DNA from: a virus
IMG/VR virus record: IMGVR_UViG_3300035180_001847
Span: 41,456-105,455 of that record
DNA: 64,000 bases
Reading direction: 5' to 3' (one strand)
Shown: one piece after another, positions 26,210-34,757 of the stretch
How positions within the stretch are numbered: position 1 is the stretch's first letter
How the letters are laid out: every line of letters begins with the position of its first letter
The notes under the pieces: model-generated
Seen by the model: the letters and a program-made list of their open reading frames with translations, nothing else
Told to the model about the DNA's origin: nothing
The model's database searches: none
Translations under genes and position numbers: made by a program

Positions 26210-26260
26210 AATAAGTGTTGATAAAAGAAGTATTTTATCAACTTCAACACTTATTTTTTT
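26210..26260 (+). terminator. Intrinsic terminator inside the tail region
   Basis: AATAAGTGTTGA at 26210-26221 pairs with TCAACACTTATT at 26244-26255, with an extra inner helix (GATAAAA/TTTTATC). A run of seven T follows. A further AAGACTA/TAGTCTT hairpin lies at 26268-26288. This should split the late transcript ahead of the chaperone genes. Confidence 0.75.
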
Positions 26261-26335
26261 AATTTTTAAGACTATTGTGTGTAGTCTTAATTATACAGAA
26301 TGAAAATAAACGTATGAAGAAAGAGGAGAAAAGAC

Positions 26336-26953
26336 ATGCAAAAGATAAAATTGAATGAAAAACCCTTAAAAACAGTCGAAATTGAGTTTAATGGACAAAA
26401 TATTGAGGTCAAGCCGTATTTTGATTTCAATGAACAATTCGTATTGATTTCCACATTTTTAGATAATTATTTCAAAGAAAGCAAGTTTGGCTCATCTACT
26501 GATTTGCTATCCGCTACTTATACTAATATGTTGGCTGTTTTAGATTTTATGACCAACATAGATGTTGAGCAAATAAAAATCGATAATGTTGTTGGTTCTG
26601 GTCTTTGGGATAAGATTAAAGAATCAATTAAAAATTATTCTGATTTTGAAAGTAATCTAAATGATGCCATTGAATCAAAAAAACAAAAATCGAATGATGT
26701 CATGGGCGCAATTCAATCGGCTATTGAAAAATTTACTGCAATGGATATATCTGATGAGAAACTTTCTGAGACAAAAGAACTTGTAAAAAATTTATCTAAT
26801 CAATTGAATAACACCCCCGTTGGGAAATTAATTTCCACTGGTGTTGTGCCAACTGAAACTAGGGATGAGAACACAAAAGGAAAAAAGAATGTTGCTACCT
26901 CAGCAAAATCAGCAGAAACAACAAAAACTTGGAAAACTAAAAAGAACACTTAG
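26336..26953 (+). CDS. Tail assembly chaperone-like protein (gpG position)
   Basis: The 205-residue, Lys/Asp-rich helical protein lies in the stretch upstream of the tape measure where tail assembly chaperones are encoded. Its Thr/Lys-rich C-terminus (TKGKKNVATSAKSAETTK) looks disordered. A second frame at 26889-27140 overlaps its end, which recalls the G/GT pair of other siphoviruses. The ribosome binding site is AGAGGAG. The call is positional. Confidence 0.5.
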   Translation: MQKIKLNEKPLKTVEIEFNGQNIEVKPYFDFNEQFVLISTFLDNYFKESKFGSSTDLLSATYTNMLAVLDFMTNIDVEQIKIDNVVGSGLWDKIKESIKNYSDFESNLNDAIESKKQKSNDVMGAIQSAIEKFTAMDISDEKLSETKELVKNLSNQLNNTPVGKLISTGVVPTETRDENTKGKKNVATSAKSAETTKTWKTKKNT

Positions 26954-27140
26954 GGAACTTTGCCCAGATTGTGAAGAAATTAATTTGCAATTGAGGAGTG
27001 ATGAAATAAATATTTTAGTTAAGGGGGAAGAAAGATTTGAAAATAAAGATTATAAATATTGTCCAAAGTGCGGATATAAAGATTATAATATTAAAGGCAG
27101 GAAAAAGAATCACAGGATTGTTTTGGAAGATGATGAATAG
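26889..27140 (+). CDS. Zinc-ribbon protein overlapping the chaperone-like gene
   Basis: This +1 frame carries LCPDCEE...YCPKCGYK with an intervening EINILVKGEE segment, close to the YgiT/MqsA-type zinc ribbon pattern. The part upstream of LRELCPDC looks non-coding and overlaps the other gene. It may be translated from ATG 26889, with AAAAGGA 8-9 nt upstream, or reached by a +1 frameshift near the end of the upstream gene (at ACT-TAG, 26948-26953), giving a G-T-like fusion. Confidence 0.5.
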   Translation: MLLPQQNQQKQQKLGKLKRTLRELCPDCEEINLQLRSDEINILVKGEERFENKDYKYCPKCGYKDYNIKGRKKNHRIVLEDDE

Positions 27141-27164
27141 TTGGACATTCGGGAGATGATTTGA

Positions 27165-27740
27165 TTGGCAGATATAAATAATGATGATGCTTTACGAGCA
27201 GTAATGGAAGACATTGTTGCCCAAGTGATAAAAATAGTTTCAGATAGATTGGTCACCATGCTTCGAGAAGACATAAATATTTTTACATATACCATTGGAA
27301 GTTCAACGTTTCCCAATTTAGTGTATAGAACAGTTGGAAATAAATTAAGAGAAAAATATCCCACTCTTTCAAAATATATTTTGGGTTCAGATGAAGTGGC
27401 TAATGCTGGATACAGAAGAGAAGCCAATGGAATAAGAGATAAATATCCATCATTTGAATTTAGAGATGCCTTTCATTTTTCAGATATTACCATAAACATG
27501 CAGGAAGTGTCTAGTGAACTTGATTATCATTGGAATGAGATGACGGTTGATAAATCTACTGGACAGCATTGGGATGGAGAAGATAGCAGAGAAAGACTTG
27601 CGGACATTTTAAATGTTTCTGGATTTGAATCGGGAAAAATTCGTGCGCCGTTCTGGGATATTTTTATAAGTCAAGTAGATACAAACATAGATGAATATTT
27701 TCAAGAAGCATTTCAATCATTAGGGATTCAAATAGCATAA
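27165..27740 (+). CDS. Tail-region protein of unknown function
   Basis: The 191-residue product starts at TTG 27165 with GGGAG about 10 nt ahead. It has an N-terminal helical half and a Trp/Asp/Glu-rich second half (DYHWNEMTVDKSTGQHWDG). Its stop codon lies within a 17-bp hairpin. The position before the recombination genes and tape measure suggests tail completion. No family is recognised. Confidence 0.45.
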   Translation: MADINNDDALRAVMEDIVAQVIKIVSDRLVTMLREDINIFTYTIGSSTFPNLVYRTVGNKLREKYPTLSKYILGSDEVANAGYRREANGIRDKYPSFEFRDAFHFSDITINMQEVSSELDYHWNEMTVDKSTGQHWDGEDSRERLADILNVSGFESGKIRAPFWDIFISQVDTNIDEYFQEAFQSLGIQIA

Positions 27741-27770
27741 TTTTTTATTTATGAATTATGCTATTTGAAT
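27726..27770. other. 17-bp perfect hairpin over a stop codon
   Basis: A 17-nt arm at 27726-27742 pairs without mismatch with 27754-27770 around an 11-nt loop. It includes the end of the preceding gene and lies 28 nt ahead of the RuvC-like gene. There is no T-tract on the plus strand. RNase III processing or decoupling of the recombination genes from the tail genes is a reasonable guess. Confidence 0.7.
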
Positions 27771-27797
27771 AAAATCAAATTTCATTAGGAGAAAAAG

Positions 27798-28259
27798 ATG
27801 GAGTATATTTTAGCATTAGATTTGTCGTTGAGTTGCATTGGTTGCGCCCTATTTAGTCAAGATGGAATTTTACAGAAATTAATTTCCATAGAAACCGATC
27901 CCAAATCGGAAACAAAAATTAGACTAAAAAAGATTGCAGATGAATTTATAAAAATTAAAAAAGAGTATAAGCCCAAAATAGTTTTAATAGAGCAGGGATT
28001 TTATCGTTTTAATATAAGTACCGAACAAATTTTCAGGGTTCATGGTATTGCAAATTATATTTTTTACAACGCAGAACAAGTTTATTATCATTCAACAACA
28101 ATTAGAAAAATTGTTGCTGGCAAGGGTAATATTAAGAAAGATGAATTAAGAAATTTTATAATAAATAAATACGGCAATATTGATTTTAAAAATTTTGATG
28201 AAAGCGATGCGGTAGGAGTTGGATTATGCTTTTTTATCAAAGAAGGAATTTTGAAATGA
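27798..28259 (+). CDS. RuvC-like Holliday junction resolvase
   Basis: The 153-residue protein has the RNase H-like RuvC layout: ALDLSLSCIG with the first Asp at residue 8, VLIEQG with Glu at about 64, and DESDAVG near the C-terminus with two acidic residues. These four bind the two magnesium ions that cut four-way junctions. In phages this enzyme clears branched DNA before packaging. It has a TAGGAG site and lies next to a tyrosine recombinase gene, inside the tail module. Confidence 0.8.
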   Translation: MEYILALDLSLSCIGCALFSQDGILQKLISIETDPKSETKIRLKKIADEFIKIKKEYKPKIVLIEQGFYRFNISTEQIFRVHGIANYIFYNAEQVYYHSTTIRKIVAGKGNIKKDELRNFIINKYGNIDFKNFDESDAVGVGLCFFIKEGILK

Positions 28260-28420
28260 ATGTAACGGCGATGAAAATTTGTTGTATTAAAAAATAAAAT
28301 GAATGATAAAAAATGGATTATGCGTTCCCCAAATATGTATTATAAATAGCTGATTTATTTCATTGAATCCGCTTTATTTTCTAAAATATCACTTGGAAAG
28401 AGGAGAGAACAAATAAAAAA
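28260..28420. other. Intergenic region before the recombinase
   Basis: AT-rich with no frame above 15 codons and no consensus promoter. It may hold the recombinase's own control or attachment site, but I see no clear core or inverted repeats. Confidence 0.3.
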
Positions 28421-29425
28421 ATGGCGAAAATTAAATCGATTGAAATAACAAATGAACAATGGCAATCCGTTAATCCACGCAACCGAAAAATAACGGATGA
28501 ATTTCTTCGAGAAAGTATGCAACTTTCAGACCAAACCTTGAAGCAATATTCTTCCGCTCTTCAAATTTATTTTTATTGGGTGAAAACGGAATGTGAAGAT
28601 AAGGATTTCGATAAACTTAAAAGTAAAGATTTTTTGATGTTTCAAAATTATCTAATAAGAAGGGGGCTGTCATCTTCTGCTATTAGACTTAAACGAGCGG
28701 CTGTTTCATCTTTGAATCAATATGTTGAGACATATTTTGAAGATTTGAATTTTAAAAATTATATAACTAAAAAAATTCCTGCGCCAGCAATGGTGTTTGT
28801 AAATGAAAAGAAGCCCCCCACTCTTGAAGAATATGAAATGATTTGTGCCAAGCTGGAAGAAATGCAGGAATGGCAAAAATTGGCTTATCTACGCTTTACA
28901 TTTACAACTGGATGCCGAAGGAGCGAATCGGTTCAGTTATTAAAAAGTATTGTTGATTCTGAAAAGAAAATTGTTGAAGTAAAAACAAAAGATGAGAACG
29001 GTAATCCCATAATTAAACAAGCGTCTTTTTATGTTACCAATCCCATACGATGTAAGGGCAGGGGAAAAGCTGGAAAGATTCGCACATTTCAGATGGATGA
29101 GGCGGCCATGCTTGCAATTAAAAAATGGTTGTCTGTTCGCGGAAATGATGATTGTGAATATGTTTTTGTTTCTAATATAAAAGGAAAAATAAAACAATTA
29201 AATCCAGCGACTTTAAATAAATGGTCGAAAGGATTGTTTACAGAGATTTTAGGAAGAAGATTTCACCCCCACATTTTAAGAGAAGCAAGGGCAACAAGTC
29301 TTGTCGTTGAAGGTGGGAAAGATATAAAAGTTGTTCAAAAATTATTAGGCCACAATAGTCCTCAAACTTCCGAAATTTATGTAATTAGAAATGATGAAGA
29401 TATGAGCGATGAGGCATTTACATAA
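28421..29425 (+). CDS. Tyrosine recombinase (integrase/resolvase family)
   Basis: The 334-residue protein has an N-terminal SAM-like DNA-binding domain (about 20-100) and a catalytic domain with TGCRRSE (Arg about 166), HPHILREARATS (His and Arg about 282-286), LLGHNSPQT and the nucleophile Tyr in SEIYV (about 319). It could integrate the phage or resolve genome dimers. It sits between RuvC-like and tape measure genes rather than beside an attachment site. SPbeta also carries a tyrosine recombinase (YomM) among late genes, where it is needed for the lytic cycle. The ribosome binding site is AGAGGAG. Confidence 0.85.
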   Translation: MAKIKSIEITNEQWQSVNPRNRKITDEFLRESMQLSDQTLKQYSSALQIYFYWVKTECEDKDFDKLKSKDFLMFQNYLIRRGLSSSAIRLKRAAVSSLNQYVETYFEDLNFKNYITKKIPAPAMVFVNEKKPPTLEEYEMICAKLEEMQEWQKLAYLRFTFTTGCRRSESVQLLKSIVDSEKKIVEVKTKDENGNPIIKQASFYVTNPIRCKGRGKAGKIRTFQMDEAAMLAIKKWLSVRGNDDCEYVFVSNIKGKIKQLNPATLNKWSKGLFTEILGRRFHPHILREARATSLVVEGGKDIKVVQKLLGHNSPQTSEIYVIRNDEDMSDEAFT

Positions 29426-29483
29426 AAACAAATAATAAAAATTTATTCGTCTTTTCACAGGCGATTCGCAAGGAGGTCATTTA

Positions 29484-32400
29484 ATGGCGGCTAAAGATTA
29501 TACATTATTATTGAAAGCATCCATCGATTCAACTACACTGCAATCTCAAATAGATGCCTTGTCTGAGAAATATTCAATTAACTTAAAGATAAATGCAGAT
29601 GATACGGCAATAGCCAATTTACAGACTAAAGTGCAACAGGTACAATCTCAATTAGCACAAACTCCAAATACCGATTGGATAAATGCTATGAGTACCGAAG
29701 AAGCATTAGATATAATTAAACAAAAAATTGAAGATATACAAGCATCTGGAAAAGGCATGAACGTTGGATATACAATATCCAGTGTTCCCGCGCAGGATGA
29801 AAATGGCGATTCTTTTGATGCGGTTACTAAAGCCACAATGAGTTATACTGATGCTCTTGGAAATTTACAAACAGCGACATTGAAATATGATGAATCTTCC
29901 AATATGCTTGTTGAATCCAACAACAAACTTTCTGAGAGCATGGCTCAAATTCAATCTCAAGCAATAAAAGAAAATGCTATTTTTGACGCGCAACAAAAAA
30001 CAATAGAGAGATTACAAACCTCTGCCAGTGAATTTTTGGCTAAATCAAAATTATTAGATCAAGGTAATCCAAATGTCCAAAGTGCGGTTGCAATTGCCAA
30101 ACAAATGACTGATGGCGCGGATAGGTCATCCGAAGAAATGATTAAACTTGGGGAAGCTCTAAAAATTGCTAAAGCGGGAATTGATGGCACTAAAGTATCC
30201 GCTTTATCCTTTGCTGAAGGCATGAGAAATGCAATTGTTAGAACCACTGAGTATGCTTTATCAGTGGGTTTATTGTATGGAGCTTTAAATCAATTGAAAC
30301 AAGGTATTCAATATATCATTGATTTGAATGCTGAAATGACAAAAATTCAAGTATTACAGGTTGAAGGTGCAAAAACAACGGAGCAAATAAATTCTTTGGC
30401 TGGGAGTTTCAACAATTTAGCTAAAGAATTGGGGACAACGACCATAGAAGTTGCAAAAGGCAGTGTGGAATGGTTGCGGCAGGGTAAGACAATTGCTGAA
30501 ACACAAGAACTGATTAAATCAACAATGATGTTGAGCAAGTTGGGTGCATTGGATTCCGCTTCTGCAACTGAGGATTTGACGGCTGTTTTGAATGGATTTC
30601 AAATGCAGGCTAGTGATGCGAGTAGGGTTGTAGATAAGTTGGTTGCAATAGATAACATAGCGGCAACCTCGGCGGGAGAATTATCTTCAGCATTACAATA
30701 TTCTTCTGCCGTTGCAAATGAAACGGGTGTTTCATTTGATAACCTGACGGCATATATTGCAACAGCATCTTCACGAACAAGATTGAGCGCAGAGATGATT
30801 GGACAAGCATTCCGAACAATGTTTACAAGAATGCAATCAGTGAAATCTGGTGCAATAGATGAAACTGGAATGAATTTGAATGCTGTTGAAAAATCCCTTC
30901 ATGGAGTTGGAATAGCTTTAAGAGATTCAACAGATTCGTTTAGGCCTTTGGAAGATGTAATTGCTGATGTTGCTGGAAAATGGAAAACATTAGATGAAGT
31001 TCAACGCGCTCAAATTGCAACGGCAATTGCTGGTCAACGTCAATCACAAATATTTCAAGTATTGATGCAAAATTGGGGAGATGTAGCCAAATATGTTTCC
31101 GCTGAAACAGATTCGGTTGGATTGGCTACACAACGTTACGACATATATTTGAAATCTGTTGCCGCATCTCAAGCTAAGTTTGCAGATTCCCTACAGGCAT
31201 TATGGCAATCAACCATTTCATCTGGAATGATAACGTGGTGGATAGATTTGGGAACGGCTTTGCTGAATGTTTTTTCAAATGCGGGTGGATTAAATTCGGT
31301 TATTTTAATTTTGACGGAAAGTTTTTTGATTTGGAAAAGTGCCGCCATTGGTGGTGCAATAGCATCTTTGTTTGATTTTGTGTCAACTGTCAAATCGGCG
31401 AATGCCGCTTTATTGGTAATGGATGCTGAAATTGACGCGAATCCTCTTGGATTATTTGCTGCTGCTTTGGCCGCTGTAACTATTGGAGTAATGGCTTGGA
31501 AAAATTCAATTCAAACCACTGATGATAAAATAAAATCATTAAACAAAGATATAGATGATTTAAATTCAAAATTAAATAAGGATAAAAGTGGTGCTGACAA
31601 CCTGAGAAGTTTAACATCCGAGTTGGAAAATTTAAGGTCAAAAACAAGTTTGACAATAGATGAACAACAAAGGATGTTTGATATCCAACAGCAGATACGA
31701 GATATTTTACCGAGCGTGGCGGGACATTATGATGACGAAGGGCATTTCATATTAGATGATAGCGTATCTTTATCAAAATTAGTTGATTTAAAAAATCAAG
31801 AATTGGAATTGGATAGAAAAAAGCTGGAAGAAAAAACCATCGATAGAATAAAGACAGAGACGCAAGCATATAAAGAGCAAATTGCCGTCCTTGATAGAAT
31901 GGTTCATCCAGTCACAGAAAGACAGTATGTTCCTGGAAAAGGCATGACGTTTATATCACCAGAAGATATTGCCAATCAAAAACAAGCCATTGCTGATTTG
32001 ATTGATAGCATAAAAAGCGATTTTTCTGGATTAACTCTTACAGAACAAAGAAATCAAATAAAAATGATTTCGGATGCGCTTCAAGGAATGGGAACTACGG
32101 GAAAAGTTGCCGCTCAAGAATTAGCAACATCATTAACGAATGCGCTAGAAGCGGTTTCTCATGATGCAAGAGATAATAAGACTGCCATTCAATCAATAAA
32201 TGAAACATATCAAGATTTTCAATCTACAATAAAAACTCTCACGGACACTAATAAAATCCTTGATGATTTGATGGCTAAATCTGAAACGGGAAAATTTACA
32301 TATTCAGATATTGAAGCATTGGCAAAAGCATATCCTGATTACTTAAATGTTCTTAGAGATGAAAATGGTCAATTAACCATAAACACCGATGCAATTAGAC

Positions 32401-33743
32401 AATATCAAGTTGCACAGGCTAAGGCCGCGCTTGCTTCGGCGCAAAGTTCACATGCAACAGCAGAAGTAATAAAAATCCTGCAAGATTATGTGAATCAAAT
32501 GCAGGGGGCAACGACTGTTACTTGGAATGGAGCGCAAGTATCCAAGCAAGCATTCGACCAAATGCTATGGGCTGTTGCCAATAATGCCGCTGAATCTGGA
32601 AATAAGTTTAGGGATATGACGGGCGATGCCTTAAATAGCGCACAAGCCATTTATGATTATATGTCTGCCAGCAACGCTAATTTCAATGATTTTATTAGAC
32701 AAGCGGCAGATATAACTGGTCACAGCGTTGAGGATATAACAAATCAAATAAATGGAATGTTAAATGCGACTGCGGTAAACGTAGACAATCTTATTGCATT
32801 ATTAGGACGTTCAGCGGGAGCTTATGCCGCAAGATTACAGGGATTGGCTAATCTATATGGAATGCAACAACCAGTGTCCACCATATTCAATCCAGCCCCT
32901 GTTGGCTATCAATATGTTGGTGGATTATCTGATTTACAAAAAGGATTAGATTCCGCTTCATCTGCGGCCGACAAATTAAAGACCGCATTGAATGATGCGG
33001 CAACAGCAGCGGAAAATTCTTTGAATAAACAATTAGATGGTTATAAAAATTTAATTGACGCAAGAAAAAAACTTTTAGATTCATTGCAAGCGGAAAAAAA
33101 TTATAATCAAGAAATTGGCGATAAGAACAAAGCGATTCTTGATATTCAGAATAAATTGGCCGCTTTACAGTTTGATACGAGCGAAGAAGCTAATGCTGAA
33201 AGATTGAAACTTCAGGATGAGTTGGCCAAAGCACAAAGAGATTTGCAAAATACAGAGGATCAACATTCAACAGACCAACAAAAAGACGCGCTTGATGCTG
33301 AGTATGCCGCATTTGAAAAGCGAATTAATAGTGCTATTGAGGCCATTAAAGATATTAATGCTAATTCATTGAGTGATTTCGCAACACAACTGGCTGCAAT
33401 ATTGGCTAAATTTAATTTGCCAAGTCATCATTCAGGAGTTGAAGCGGGAATTATTGGCGGTCAGGGATTGAGTTCAAGCGAACAATTTATTAAAGTTATG
33501 AAGGGTGAAGTGGTAGTTAATGAACATCAAATGGCTGGTTTCATAAATAAAACTTTGCCATCAATAACAAACAATGCAATTGGTGGAAATATAACTGTTA
33601 CCATGCCCTTGCAGGTACAAGGAAACTTGGATGCAAGTGTGCTTCCAGCAATAGATGCAATTGTGAATAAAGCGATAAAGAAATTAAATGACAATCTTCA
33701 AAGCAGGGGATTTAATAGAAGAAGCGATATTTTTGCAATATAA
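29484..33743 (+). CDS. Tail tape measure protein
   Basis: The 1419-residue protein is the longest in the window. It has a TP901-type core at about residues 280-540 (VEWLRQGKTIAETQEL, SSALQYSSAVANETG), hydrophobic segments at about 602-632 and 653-672, and long helical and coiled-coil parts on both sides. It sets tail length and is injected ahead of the DNA. At about 1.5 angstrom per residue the tail would be near 200 nm (family rule, not measured). A consensus AAGGAGG precedes the start. No lytic transglycosylase motif is evident. Confidence 0.88.
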   Translation: MAAKDYTLLLKASIDSTTLQSQIDALSEKYSINLKINADDTAIANLQTKVQQVQSQLAQTPNTDWINAMSTEEALDIIKQKIEDIQASGKGMNVGYTISSVPAQDENGDSFDAVTKATMSYTDALGNLQTATLKYDESSNMLVESNNKLSESMAQIQSQAIKENAIFDAQQKTIERLQTSASEFLAKSKLLDQGNPNVQSAVAIAKQMTDGADRSSEEMIKLGEALKIAKAGIDGTKVSALSFAEGMRNAIVRTTEYALSVGLLYGALNQLKQGIQYIIDLNAEMTKIQVLQVEGAKTTEQINSLAGSFNNLAKELGTTTIEVAKGSVEWLRQGKTIAETQELIKSTMMLSKLGALDSASATEDLTAVLNGFQMQASDASRVVDKLVAIDNIAATSAGELSSALQYSSAVANETGVSFDNLTAYIATASSRTRLSAEMIGQAFRTMFTRMQSVKSGAIDETGMNLNAVEKSLHGVGIALRDSTDSFRPLEDVIADVAGKWKTLDEVQRAQIATAIAGQRQSQIFQVLMQNWGDVAKYVSAETDSVGLATQRYDIYLKSVAASQAKFADSLQALWQSTISSGMITWWIDLGTALLNVFSNAGGLNSVILILTESFLIWKSAAIGGAIASLFDFVSTVKSANAALLVMDAEIDANPLGLFAAALAAVTIGVMAWKNSIQTTDDKIKSLNKDIDDLNSKLNKDKSGADNLRSLTSELENLRSKTSLTIDEQQRMFDIQQQIRDILPSVAGHYDDEGHFILDDSVSLSKLVDLKNQELELDRKKLEEKTIDRIKTETQAYKEQIAVLDRMVHPVTERQYVPGKGMTFISPEDIANQKQAIADLIDSIKSDFSGLTLTEQRNQIKMISDALQGMGTTGKVAAQELATSLTNALEAVSHDARDNKTAIQSINETYQDFQSTIKTLTDTNKILDDLMAKSETGKFTYSDIEALAKAYPDYLNVLRDENGQLTINTDAIRQYQVAQAKAALASAQSSHATAEVIKILQDYVNQMQGATTVTWNGAQVSKQAFDQMLWAVANNAAESGNKFRDMTGDALNSAQAIYDYMSASNANFNDFIRQAADITGHSVEDITNQINGMLNATAVNVDNLIALLGRSAGAYAARLQGLANLYGMQQPVSTIFNPAPVGYQYVGGLSDLQKGLDSASSAADKLKTALNDAATAAENSLNKQLDGYKNLIDARKKLLDSLQAEKNYNQEIGDKNKAILDIQNKLAALQFDTSEEANAERLKLQDELAKAQRDLQNTEDQHSTDQQKDALDAEYAAFEKRINSAIEAIKDINANSLSDFATQLAAILAKFNLPSHHSGVEAGIIGGQGLSSSEQFIKVMKGEVVVNEHQMAGFINKTLPSITNNAIGGNITVTMPLQVQGNLDASVLPAIDAIVNKAIKKLNDNLQSRGFNRRSDIFAI

Positions 33744-33944
33744 GAGTTTCAACAATAATAGTGTATTGCAGTAAAATAATAATTTGGGGATAGATTGAAA
33801 TTTATAGACCAATCGATAAGTGACTCGCCACTTCCCCATCATAAATTTTCAGACACATATTTAAGAATCTGGTTGATAAAAACATTCTTTTATCAATAGT
33901 AGGAATGTTTTTATTTTAATCCATGAATAATGAAAGGAGGAAAA
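33744..33944. terminator. Structured region with terminator between tape measure and Dit
   Basis: TGGGGA near 33784-33789 pairs with TCCCCA at 33833-33838 around an AAGTG/CACTT hairpin (33818-33833). AAAAACATTC at 33878-33887 then pairs with GAATGTTTTT at 33903-33912, followed by ATTTT, an intrinsic terminator-like element. The first structure could compete or act as an antiterminator site. Confidence 0.5.
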
Positions 33945-34748
33945 ATGGGATTTTATGGTTCGTCTTTTATTTATGCTGGAATTCCTTCGGAACTATATGA
34001 TATAAGAATTGCTGAATTGAACTCAAATTCATCGGAACAAAAATCAATGGGTTCATCCGACATGGAAATAATAAATAAAAAAATAGCGAGAAGACCCATT
34101 CCATTTTTTTATGCGGCAACACCTTCTCCAGTGTTATCTTTTTCAGTGAGTGCCTATACCAATTCCACCGAAATAGATGCAGAATTTTTTGCATTATTGC
34201 AATCTAAATTTTTTTCAAATAGAAGATATGATGTTTTTCAGGTTATTCAACCAGATATGCAATCTTCATATTGGAATGCAATTCTTAAAAATCCTCAAAT
34301 AACAAGAGTTGGCAATCTTCTTCGAGGAATAACCTTCGATGTAACCTGTGATGCTCCGTATGGATTTGAATTTCCCAAAACAATTACCTATAATTATAAT
34401 GCGGAAACAGTTGATGACCATAAAATATTTAATAATACGAGCCATGATACATGGGATTATGTTTATCCAAATCTTGTTATAACAATCAATAATATTGGCG
34501 GGGATTTAACAATAACAAATTCGGATGATAATAATAGGGTATTTCAATTCACAGGTCTTTTTCCTAATGAGGTTATAACGATGAATTGCGGATTACAAAC
34601 TATTTCGTCCTCTACTGGTTTATTGAGACTTGGGAATTTTAATAAAAATTTTCTTCGTTTTGTGCCAAAATTAAATCATCTTCATATACAGGGTTCTGTT
34701 GCAAGTATTTCTATGACAACACAGTTTATAGCCAAGAAAATAGGATAG
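33945..34748 (+). CDS. Distal tail protein (Dit-like)
   Basis: I start the gene at ATG 33945 because AAAGGAGG lies directly ahead; an ATG at 33930 would put that site inside the gene. The 267-residue protein is beta-rich with an N-terminal segment (SFIYAGIPSELYDIRIAELN) like Dit family proteins, which form the hub joining tube to tail tip. The order tape measure, Dit, tail-tip protein is standard. Confidence 0.75.
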   Translation: MGFYGSSFIYAGIPSELYDIRIAELNSNSSEQKSMGSSDMEIINKKIARRPIPFFYAATPSPVLSFSVSAYTNSTEIDAEFFALLQSKFFSNRRYDVFQVIQPDMQSSYWNAILKNPQITRVGNLLRGITFDVTCDAPYGFEFPKTITYNYNAETVDDHKIFNNTSHDTWDYVYPNLVITINNIGGDLTITNSDDNNRVFQFTGLFPNEVITMNCGLQTISSSTGLLRLGNFNKNFLRFVPKLNHLHIQGSVASISMTTQFIAKKIG

Positions 34749-34757
34749 GAGGCGCAA

